This document shows, piece by piece, positions 57,649-64,000 of a DNA stretch of 64,000 bases. Within the stretch, counting starts at the first letter, position 1; every line of letters starts with the position of its first letter. The notes beneath the pieces are model-generated. The model had not been told where the DNA came from, did not search any database, and worked only from the letters and a program-made list of their open reading frames with translations. Origin of the DNA: Sphingomonas sp. OV641 (GTDB lineage Bacteria; Pseudomonadota; Alphaproteobacteria; Sphingomonadales; Sphingomonadaceae); contig NZ_FNZB01000001.1 in the NCBI RefSeq assembly GCF_900109205.1, forward strand, positions 248,001-312,000. Reading direction: 5' to 3'. Made by a program: the position numbers and the translations under genes.

Positions 57649-58959
57649 ATGGGCGGCACCGGCGTCGTCGATCGCTTTCTGGATGTCTTCACCCGCTACA
57701 TCGACAGCGGGTTCGGCCTGCTCGGCGGCGAGGTGGCGTTCATCGCCACCACCCTGATCGTCATCGACGTGACCCTGGCCGCGCTGTTCTGGACGTGGGG
57801 TGAAGGCGACGACATCATCGCCCGCCTCGTCAAGAAGACGCTGTTCGTAGGCGTCTTCGCCTACATCATCGGCAACTGGAACAGCCTGGCACGCATCGTC
57901 TTCGAGAGCTTCGCCGGGCTCGGCCTCAAAGCGTCGGGCACCGGCTTTACGGCCGCCGAACTGCTCCAGCCGGGCCGCGTCGCCCAAGTCGGGCTGGAGG
58001 CGGGTCAGCCGATCCTAGAATCCATTTCAGACTTGATGGGCTGGGTCGCATTCTTCGAGAACTTCATCCAGATCGCGGTGCTGCTGATCGCCTGGGTGCT
58101 GGTCATCCTCGCCTTCTTCATTCTGGCGATCCAGCTCTTCGTGACGCTGATCGAGTTCAAGCTGGCGACGCTCGCCGGCTTCGTCCTCATCCCGTTCGGC
58201 CTGTTCGGCAAGACCGCCTTCATGGCCGAGCGCGTGCTGGGGCTGGTGATCTCGTCGGGCATCAAGGTGCTGGTGCTCGCTGTCATCGTCGGTATCGGCT
58301 CGACTTTGTTCGACGAGTTTCGCGCCGGTTTCGGCGGCGCGCAGCCCAGCATTGAGGACGCGATGGCCGTCGCGCTCGCCTCGCTCTGTCTTCTCGGCCT
58401 CGGCATCTTCGGCCCGTCGATCGCCAACGGCATCGTCTCCGGCGGACCGGCGCTTGGCGCAGGGGCCGCAGCCGGAACCGTGCTCGCAGCCGGCGGAGCG
58501 CTTGCCGGTGGCGCCGCCGCCGCCCGCCTCGGCGCCGGCGCTGCGGCGGGTGCGATCGGCGGCGCGGCGAGAGGCGCGGCCTTCACCTCGGGCGCCGCCA
58601 ACAGCGCCTATGCGCTCGGTTCGGCCGGCAAGTCCGGCGCGGCCGCAGTCGCTGGCGGCGCAGGCGGCGTCGGTCAAGCCGCCGTCGGCGCAGCCATGTC
58701 GCCGCTCCGCAAGGCGGCAGCCTCGCTCAAGGACAGCTACCGTTCCGGCGGGCGCGCCGCCGTCACCGCGACCGGCGGGACCATTTCGGGCGGCAGCTCC
58801 ACACCGTCGCCGGACGCGCCGGCCAGTGCGCCCGCCTGGGCGTCCGCGATGAAGAACCGCCAGACCATGACCCACGGCGCGACCATCGCCGCTCACACGC
58901 TGCGCTCCGGCGACGGCGGCGGCAGCGGCGCGTCCGTCGACACCAGCCAGAAGGATTGA
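57649..58959 (+). CDS. trbL: Conjugative transfer membrane protein TrbL
   Basis: TrbL (VirB6-like) is a polytopic inner-membrane component. The 436-residue protein has at least six hydrophobic segments in residues 20-290 (FIATTLIVIDVTLAALFWTW; FIQIAVLLIAWVLVILAFFI) and a long alanine/glycine-rich C-terminal tail (residues about 270-436), typical for this family. AGGAG precedes the ATG. Confidence 0.94.
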   Translation: MGGTGVVDRFLDVFTRYIDSGFGLLGGEVAFIATTLIVIDVTLAALFWTWGEGDDIIARLVKKTLFVGVFAYIIGNWNSLARIVFESFAGLGLKASGTGFTAAELLQPGRVAQVGLEAGQPILESISDLMGWVAFFENFIQIAVLLIAWVLVILAFFILAIQLFVTLIEFKLATLAGFVLIPFGLFGKTAFMAERVLGLVISSGIKVLVLAVIVGIGSTLFDEFRAGFGGAQPSIEDAMAVALASLCLLGLGIFGPSIANGIVSGGPALGAGAAAGTVLAAGGALAGGAAAARLGAGAAAGAIGGAARGAAFTSGAANSAYALGSAGKSGAAAVAGGAGGVGQAAVGAAMSPLRKAAASLKDSYRSGGRAAVTATGGTISGGSSTPSPDAPASAPAWASAMKNRQTMTHGATIAAHTLRSGDGGGSGASVDTSQKD

Positions 58960-58962
58960 TCC

Positions 58963-59646
58963 ATGTTCAAGCGACCGAGCATCCGCTACGGCCAGACGCC
59001 CGAACCGACCACGCCCTATCAGCGCGCAGCGCAGGCTTGGGACGACCGCATAGGCTCCGCGCGCGTGCAGGCGAAGAACTGGCGGCTCGCCTTTTTCGGC
59101 ACGCTGGCGCTTTCGGGCGGTCTAGCTGGCGGCCTCGTCTGGCAATCGACGCGCGGCCATATCGTCCCGTGGGTTGTGCAGGTCGATCGGCTGGGCGAAG
59201 CTCAGGCGGTTGCGCCCGCCGAGGCCGGCTATCGCCCGACCGATCCGCAGGTCGCGTTCCATCTCGCCCGCTTCATCGAGCAGGTCCGCGCGATCCCCGC
59301 CGACCCGGTGATCGTCCGTCAGAACTGGCTCAGGGCTTACGACTTCACGACCGATCGCGGCGCGCTTGCGCTCAATGACTATGCGCGGGCCAACGACCCG
59401 TTCGCCAATGTCGGGCGGGTGCAGGTCGCGGTGGAAGTGTCCAGCGTCATCCGGGCATCGCCTGACAGCTTCCGCGTCGCCTGGATCGAGCGCCGCTATC
59501 AGGACGGCAGCCTTGCCGCCACCGAACGCTGGTCCGCGATCCTCACCATCGTCGTCCAGCCGCCGCGCACCCCCGACGCCCTGCGCAAGAATCCGCTTGG
59601 CGTCTTCGTCAATGCCCTCAACTGGTCGAAGGAGCTGTCGCAATGA
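58963..59646 (+). CDS. trbF: Conjugative transfer protein TrbF
   Basis: TrbF (VirB8-like) is a bitopic inner-membrane protein of the channel. The 227-residue product has TPYQRAAQAWDDRIGSARVQ near the N-terminus, one membrane helix (AFFGTLALSGGLAGGLVW), and the VirB8-type periplasmic domain ending FRVAWIERRYQDGSLAATER and NALNWSKELSQ. It overlaps trbG by four bases. Confidence 0.94.
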   Translation: MFKRPSIRYGQTPEPTTPYQRAAQAWDDRIGSARVQAKNWRLAFFGTLALSGGLAGGLVWQSTRGHIVPWVVQVDRLGEAQAVAPAEAGYRPTDPQVAFHLARFIEQVRAIPADPVIVRQNWLRAYDFTTDRGALALNDYARANDPFANVGRVQVAVEVSSVIRASPDSFRVAWIERRYQDGSLAATERWSAILTIVVQPPRTPDALRKNPLGVFVNALNWSKELSQ

Positions 59647-60668
59647 CCGGCATACCCATCCGCCGCGCGACCACTGCCGCGCTGTTCGTCTCCGCATCCG
59701 CGCTCGCCGGCTGCGCCACCACGTCGGCCAGGCCGCCCGTGATCGCTTTCGACGATCCGCCCCCTGCGATCGTCGCGACGCCCGCAGCAGAGCCGCCCCG
59801 CGCGGTCGAGATCGTCACGATCCCCGAGCCGTTGCCGCTGCCCGGCCAGTTGAAGCCGGTGACGGAGAGCGCGCGACCGCCAGAGCCCGCCGATCCGCGC
59901 CGCCGTGTCGGCGACGCCAACGACGCCGCGCGCATCCAGCCGGTGCGCGACGGCTTCCTCAACGCCATCCAGCAATATCCGTGGACCGAAGGCGCGCTCT
60001 ATCAGGTCTATACCGCGCCGGGTCAGGTGACGGACATCGCCTTGCAGGAAGGCGAGCAGCTCGTGGGGCCGGGGCCGGTCGCGGCCGGCGACACGGTGCG
60101 GTGGATCATCGGCGACACGATGAGCGGCAGCGGCGCAACCGCGCGCGTGCACATCCTAGTGAAGCCCACACGGCCCGATCTTGTTACCAACATCGTAGTC
60201 AACACCGACCGCCGAACCTATCACCTCGAATTGCGCGCGACGCCTGCGACCTACATGGCGTCGGTATCGTGGACTTATCCGCAGGACGCGCTGATCGCCT
60301 TGCAAGGTCGCAATGCGGCTGCCGCCGCTGCTGCGCCAGCCGCAACCGGCGTGGACGTAACGGCGCTCAACTTCCGCTACCGCATCGAGGGCGACCGCGT
60401 GCCGTGGGCGCCGGCCCGCGCGTTCGACGACGGGCGGCAGGTCTTCATCGAGTTTCCGGCCGGGATCTCGCAGGGCGAAATGCCGCCGCTGTTCGTGACC
60501 GGCGCGAGCGGTGACGCCGAGCTGGTCAATTACCGCGTGCAGGGTCGCTACATGGTGGTTGATCGGCTCTTCGCCGCCGCTGAGCTGCGCCTGGGCGACC
60601 GCCGCAGTGAACAGCGCGTCCGCATCGTGCGCGACGGCGCGGAGACGCGCCGGAGGGGGCGGCCGTGA
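59643..60668 (+). CDS. trbG: Conjugative transfer protein TrbG
   Basis: TrbG (VirB9-like) forms part of the outer-membrane core complex. The 341-residue protein has a lipoprotein signal with Cys in SALAGCATTSARPP and VirB9-type repeats (YQVYTAPGQVTDIALQEGEQ; FNYRIEGD-like NFRYRIEGDRVPWAPARAFD; FIEFPAGISQGEMPPLFV). It overlaps trbF and trbI by four bases. Confidence 0.94.
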   Translation: MTGIPIRRATTAALFVSASALAGCATTSARPPVIAFDDPPPAIVATPAAEPPRAVEIVTIPEPLPLPGQLKPVTESARPPEPADPRRRVGDANDAARIQPVRDGFLNAIQQYPWTEGALYQVYTAPGQVTDIALQEGEQLVGPGPVAAGDTVRWIIGDTMSGSGATARVHILVKPTRPDLVTNIVVNTDRRTYHLELRATPATYMASVSWTYPQDALIALQGRNAAAAAAAPAATGVDVTALNFRYRIEGDRVPWAPARAFDDGRQVFIEFPAGISQGEMPPLFVTGASGDAELVNYRVQGRYMVVDRLFAAAELRLGDRRSEQRVRIVRDGAETRRRGRP

Positions 60669-61885
60669 CTGACAGCCACGATGCGCCAGCCGAAGCACGG
60701 CCGGAGCCGCAGCCCGCTCGCCCTGATCCCGCCGCGTTCCAGCTTCGCGGCGATCCACCCCGCGTCATGCGGCTCTCCCGCAAGGCGCTCGCCGTCGTCG
60801 GCGTCGCCGCCGGCCTCGGTATCGGCGGTTCGCTGATCTATGCGCTGCAACCGCCGGGCGATCGGGCCGCGCAGGAACTCTACAACACCGACAGCCGCGC
60901 CACCGCCGAGACCATCACGTCCGGCCCGCGCGATTATGCGCAGGCGCCCCGGCTCGGCCCGCCGCTTCCCGGCGACCTCGGCCGCCCGATCGTGTCGGCG
61001 CAGCAGCGCGGCGAGGACGTGCCCGTGCCGCCGATCGGCGCGCAGCCAGGTCCGCCCGATCCGCGCGCGCAAGCGGCGGAAGCCGCCCGGCAGCGCGCGG
61101 CGCAGGAACGCGATGCGGCCCGCACCAGCTCGGTCTTTCTCGGCAGCGGCGGCGCGCGTGCGGGTGCGGAGCCGGTCTCGATGCCGGGCTTGCCGGCGCC
61201 TTCCGCGCAGGAACCGGCCCAGCAGGCGGCGCAAGGCGACCAGGCCGGCAAGCGCGCCTTCATGGCGCAGGCGGCCAACCAGCGCACGGTCAGCGTCGAG
61301 CGGCTGACGGCTCCGGCATCGCCCAACATCGTTCAGGCCGGCAGCATCATCCCGGCTGCGCTCATCACGGGCGTCCGTTCGAACCTCCCCGGCCAGATCA
61401 CCGCGCAGGTGACGGCGAATGTCTATGACAGCCCCACCGGGCGCATCCTCCTCATCCCGCAGGGCGCGCGGCTGATCGGCGAGTATGACAGCGAGATCGC
61501 CGCCGGACAGACCCGCGTGCTGCTCGCCTGGGATCGGCTCATCATGCCGGACGGACGCTCGATCGTTCTCGAGCGCCAACCCGGCGCGGACGGAGCCGGA
61601 TTCGCCGGTCTGCAAGACCGCGTGAACCAGCATTGGGGCAACCTGCTACGGGCGGCGGCCGTTTCGACGCTGGTCGGTGTCGGGACCGAGCTGGGTGCGG
61701 ACGGTGAGGACGACCTGACCCGCGCCCTTCGGCGAGGCTCACAGGACACCATCAATCAGACGGGCCAGCAGATCGTGCGGCGGCAGCTCAACGTGCAGCC
61801 GACGCTCACGATCCGGCCGGGGCACCCCCTGCGCGTGGTCATCACGCGCGATCTCGTGCTCGAACCTATCGGAGCAACGCGATGA
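60665..61885 (+). CDS. trbI: Conjugative transfer protein TrbI
   Basis: TrbI (VirB10-like) spans from inner to outer membrane and links energy to the core complex. The 406-residue product has one N-terminal membrane helix (LAVVGVAAGLGIGGSLIYAL), a proline-rich periplasmic stretch and the VirB10 beta domain (IQAGSIIPAALITGVRSNLP-like, GRILLIPQGARLIGEYDSEI, RVLLAWDRLIMPDGRSIVLE). GTG start; overlaps trbG and the DUF2274 gene. Confidence 0.95.
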   Translation: MTDSHDAPAEARPEPQPARPDPAAFQLRGDPPRVMRLSRKALAVVGVAAGLGIGGSLIYALQPPGDRAAQELYNTDSRATAETITSGPRDYAQAPRLGPPLPGDLGRPIVSAQQRGEDVPVPPIGAQPGPPDPRAQAAEAARQRAAQERDAARTSSVFLGSGGARAGAEPVSMPGLPAPSAQEPAQQAAQGDQAGKRAFMAQAANQRTVSVERLTAPASPNIVQAGSIIPAALITGVRSNLPGQITAQVTANVYDSPTGRILLIPQGARLIGEYDSEIAAGQTRVLLAWDRLIMPDGRSIVLERQPGADGAGFAGLQDRVNQHWGNLLRAAAVSTLVGVGTELGADGEDDLTRALRRGSQDTINQTGQQIVRRQLNVQPTLTIRPGHPLRVVITRDLVLEPIGATR

Positions 61886-62118
61886 CCAAGTTGAAGCTCG
61901 GGCCGCTCGCCGACGACCGGCCCGTCAAGCTGGCGGTGGAGCTGCCTGCGGCCGTCCACCGCGATCTCGTCGCCTATGCCGCTGCGCTGGCCACTGAAAC
62001 CGGCAGCGAAGCTGTGACGCCGGAGAAGCTGGTCGCCCCGATGCTAGCGCGATTCATGGCGACTGACCGGGCGTTCACCAAGAGCCAGCGTCAGGGGATG
62101 TCGAAGGATAGCGCATAG
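61882..62118 (+). CDS. DUF2274-family protein, end of trb operon
   Basis: The 78-residue protein has a ribbon-helix-helix-like pattern (RPVKLAVELPAAVHRDLVAY) and PEKLVAPMLARFMATDRAFT. DUF2274 proteins regularly close the trb operon in Tn4371-like ICEs and may regulate it. It overlaps trbI by four bases. Its last 28 bases overlap the convergent lysR gene, which marks the change from transfer module to cargo. Confidence 0.88.
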   Translation: MTKLKLGPLADDRPVKLAVELPAAVHRDLVAYAAALATETGSEAVTPEKLVAPMLARFMATDRAFTKSQRQGMSKDSA

Positions 62119-63002
62119 CGGTCGCGCACGAAGGCGAGGAATCGCCGCAGCGCGGGATTGCCGTTGTCTCTCCGCCAGTATCCTGAATAGCCGATGAGCA
62201 CCGGCCCCTGTTCGCTATGAACGGGTCGGTAAACCACATCGGGATAGCGCGCGCCCGTCCCGCCCTCGCAGACGATCGATAGGCCGAGCCCATCACCTAG
62301 GATGCTTAGGATCGTCTCGCGGCTGGCATGGTGCATCCTGATGTCCGGCTGGACACCGACGAGCGACAGGCGGCCCAGCAGCATGTCTCGGATTTCCGGG
62401 CCGGGATCGGCGGCCGTAAGCAGGAACCGCTCTCGCCGTAGGTCCGTCCAGTGGAGCAGGTCACGCTCGGCCAGCGGATGATTGGCCGGCAGCGCGACCA
62501 TTACGCGCTCGCTCCAGAGCGATTCGTGCCGGAACCCGTCATGGCTGGCGTCGCCCAACAGGATCGCAATGTCGATCTCGCCGGTATCGAGCCCGGCGAA
62601 CAGCGCGCGCCGGTCCGCTTCCACGCCATCTAGATCGGCATCGGGATGCGCGTTGCGCCAGCCCAACATGGTCGCGCGCAGGTTTCCGGCGGAGACCGAA
62701 CTGTAATGCCCGACCATAAGCCCGCCGGCGCGGCCTTGCCCCGCCGCCCGCATGGTCGCCACCAGCTTGTCGGCGCTTGCCACCATCGGCCGGGCGCTGC
62801 GGACGAGCTGACGCCCCGCGATCGTCATGGTGACGCCCGCGCGGGATCGCTCGAATATCTTCACCCCGACCACGCGCTCCAGCTTGAGAATGCTCCGGCT
62901 AAGTGTCGATTGATCGACATCCAATGCGCGCGCCGCTCGGTAGAAACTGCCATGATCTGCCGCCGCTATGGCGTAGCGAAGCTGACGAATGTCGAACGGC
63001 AC
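62091..63002 (-). CDS. LysR-family transcriptional regulator
   Basis: The 303-residue protein has the N-terminal helix-turn-helix (YAIAAADHGSFYRAARALDV, DQSTLSRSILKLERVVGVKI) and the substrate-binding fold (GLMVGHYSSVSAGNLRATML; VYRPVHSEQGPVLIGYSGYW). Its ligand is unknown. The stop lies inside the DUF2274 gene on the other strand. It is followed to the right by an outer-membrane efflux gene transcribed in the same direction. Confidence 0.9.
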   Translation of the reverse strand: MPFDIRQLRYAIAAADHGSFYRAARALDVDQSTLSRSILKLERVVGVKIFERSRAGVTMTIAGRQLVRSARPMVASADKLVATMRAAGQGRAGGLMVGHYSSVSAGNLRATMLGWRNAHPDADLDGVEADRRALFAGLDTGEIDIAILLGDASHDGFRHESLWSERVMVALPANHPLAERDLLHWTDLRRERFLLTAADPGPEIRDMLLGRLSLVGVQPDIRMHHASRETILSILGDGLGLSIVCEGGTGARYPDVVYRPVHSEQGPVLIGYSGYWRRDNGNPALRRFLAFVRDRYALSFDIP

Positions 63003-63129
63003 GCATAGCCCTCTATTCTTTTTGTTAGCGCGTCTTTTCGATCAAGAGCCTTCCTGAAAGGATACTTTGCTTGATAGTCAAACGGGCACGATCCTTGGCG
63101 TGGCTTCACGCCCACGAACGACGCACGCC

Positions 63130-64000
63130 TCAATCATGGTCGCCCTCGGGAACCCAGATGCTGTGGGAATCGATCTGCAACTTCAGCAGCGCCCGCGATG
63201 CTTCCGATCGCGCATCAATCTCGGATCGGCGGGCGTCGTTCGCCTGCCGACGAGCATAGAGCAGATCGACCAGATCAATCTGGCCTAGCTGATAACCACG
63301 CTCCGTCCTCCCGGCAGCGTCGGATGCGCTCTGTGCCGATGCCTGCGCGCTTCGCCACGCCTCCAGCCGGGTGCGTGCGTTGGACAGGTCCGCGTCGGCA
63401 ATGGCCGCGACCGATCGCTGGATATTGGCGAGTTCAAGACGGGCGGCGTTCGCCTCGGCCGAAGCCTGATCGGCTGCTGCCCGGCGATAGCCACCGCCCA
63501 GCGGGATGGATGCCACCACGCCTGCTCCTCGCTCCATGCCGCTACGCTCGCTGAACAAGCGGACACCAAAGGAGGGATCGGCGATCCGGTCTGCTCGAAC
63601 CCGCCGCGCAACGACGGCTAGCCGCTGTGCCTCGCGATCGGCGGCGCGAATCTCGTGACTGCGCTCGACGACCAGCGCCCGCATGGTTTCGAGATTCTGT
63701 AGCGGCCGTTCGGGCAAGGCCAGTTCAGCCGGCTCGGGAGGAAGCGGTATCTCTGGAAACGTCGCGACCAGGATCACGCGCGCCTGCTCGCGCGCAGAGA
63801 GCGATGCAGCGGCCTGGGCTTGCGCCTGCGCCAGCGCAGCGGAAGCCTGGTCGAGATCGAGCGCCGAAGCATCGCGGAGCTGGACGCGGCGCCGCAAGGC
63901 GGTCAGCGCCGCTTCCAGCGAGCGCACCGTGTCGAGGTCGTTGCGATAATGGCTGCCGGCGGTCAGCCAGTCATGCCAGAGTCCAGACAAGACCAACGCG
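63130..64000 (-). CDS. TolC/CzcC-like outer-membrane efflux protein (N-terminus outside window)
   Basis: Open to the window edge, 289 residues visible. It has coiled helices rich in Ala, Gln and Arg (LDQASAALAQAQAQAAASLS; RLEAWRSAQASAQSASDAAG) and two repeated halves, with TERGYQLGQIDLVDLLYARR, the signature helix turn of outer-membrane efflux proteins. Likely exports metals or other toxic compounds with an inner-membrane RND pump encoded beyond the edge. It ends 128 bases right of lysR, and a short hairpin (63097-63112) lies after its stop. Confidence 0.85.
   Translation of the reverse strand, partial: ALVLSGLWHDWLTAGSHYRNDLDTVRSLEAALTALRRRVQLRDASALDLDQASAALAQAQAQAAASLSAREQARVILVATFPEIPLPPEPAELALPERPLQNLETMRALVVERSHEIRAADREAQRLAVVARRVRADRIADPSFGVRLFSERSGMERGAGVVASIPLGGGYRRAAADQASAEANAARLELANIQRSVAAIADADLSNARTRLEAWRSAQASAQSASDAAGRTERGYQLGQIDLVDLLYARRQANDARRSEIDARSEASRALLKLQIDSHSIWVPEGDHD

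Larger units (their letters stand above)
34735..64000. mobile_element. Integrative and conjugative element of Trb/TraG type (right end outside window)
   Basis: From tRNA-Arg rightward the genes form a mobile element: serine recombinase, VapBC, ParB-like, DUF736, DUF932, XRE regulator, DUF2285-type regulator, AlpA-like HTH, DUF2840, TraF, transglycosylase, relaxase, TraG, CopG and trbBCDEJKLFGI. Order of the transfer genes matches Tn4371-like and rhizobial/sphingomonad ICEs. Cargo seen: dmeRF-type metal efflux and, at the right, a LysR plus TolC/CzcC-like gene. Core genes to the left (pnt, tRNAs) are chromosomal in character. Confidence 0.88.

Noticed and set aside
63099..63111. 13-base sequence CGTGGCTTCACGC also present at 46669-46681 in the candidate oriT
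   Set aside because: Repeated 13-mers are expected by chance in 64 kb of GC-rich DNA, and the flanks differ.
36700..64000. Search for a right-end copy of the tRNA-Arg 3' half (element boundary)
   Set aside because: No such repeat was seen in the window, so the right end is placed beyond 64000 rather than called inside it.
1..64000. CRISPR arrays, rRNA genes, insertion sequences
   Set aside because: No regularly spaced repeats, rRNA-like stretches, or transposase genes with terminal inverted repeats were found.

Overview
The window looks like a chromosomal segment of a motile, high-GC alphaproteobacterium, most likely a sphingomonad (order Sphingomonadales). The pointers are alphaproteobacteria-type flagellar regulators (FliX opposite flgI, FlaF), a fused MrpA/B antiporter subunit, a three-gene transhydrogenase preceded by a tiny aa3-oxidase subunit IV gene, and a Trb-type integrative element of the kind common in sphingomonads and rhizobia. 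The taxon is inferred from gene content, not from a marker gene.

Bases 1-8560 are flagellar structural and export genes: the end of flgB, then leftward flgI-flgJ-flgN, rightward fliX and a degenerate EAL-domain gene, leftward flgC-fliE-fliQ-fliR-flhB, and rightward fliN-fliO-fliP. Bases 8678-12234 hold a CHASE4-like/GGDEF/EAL protein, a GAF-domain protein and flaF. Bases 12420-21139 are one long motility/chemotaxis operon: motA, STAS protein, cheY, cheA, cheW, cheR, cheB, a second cheY, cheD, a small unknown gene, motB and a membrane-anchored FliL-like protein. No chemoreceptor gene is present.

Bases 21462-27321 encode a complete Mrp-type Na+(K+)/H+ antiporter (mrpA/B fusion, C, D, E, F, G). 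A convergent NtrC-family regulator with an altered sigma-54 contact loop follows (GAFPGA instead of GAFTGA). Bases 28904-32200 carry a CoxIV-like miniprotein and pntAA-pntAB-pntB. After them come a MarR-like protein, tRNA-Val(UAC), a DUF2141 protein, a lipoprotein and tRNA-Arg(ACG).

From tRNA-Arg to the right edge (about 29 kb, right end not reached) lies an integrative and conjugative element. It starts with a large serine recombinase whose last codons lie inside the tRNA gene. Next come a VapBC pair; ParB-like, DUF736 and DUF932 genes, each followed by one or more strong terminators; an XRE repressor; a frameshifted DUF6499/DUF2285-type regulator; an AlpA-like HTH protein; DUF2840; TraF peptidase; a second DUF736; a lytic transglycosylase; a VirD2-like DUF3363 relaxase; the TraG coupling protein; and a CopG-type protein. 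A nickel/cobalt cargo module (RcnR/DmeR-type sensor and DmeF-type CDF exporter) sits between copG and the transfer-apparatus operon trbBCDEJKLFGI plus DUF2274. A LysR regulator and the end of a TolC/CzcC-like outer-membrane efflux gene begin a second cargo region.

The most notable points are the recombinase/tRNA-Arg junction, the one-base frameshift in the element's regulator, the apparent lack of repA/parA genes where related elements usually carry them, the GAFPGA regulator, the degenerate EAL protein embedded in the flagellar cluster, and a candidate oriT upstream of the relaxase.
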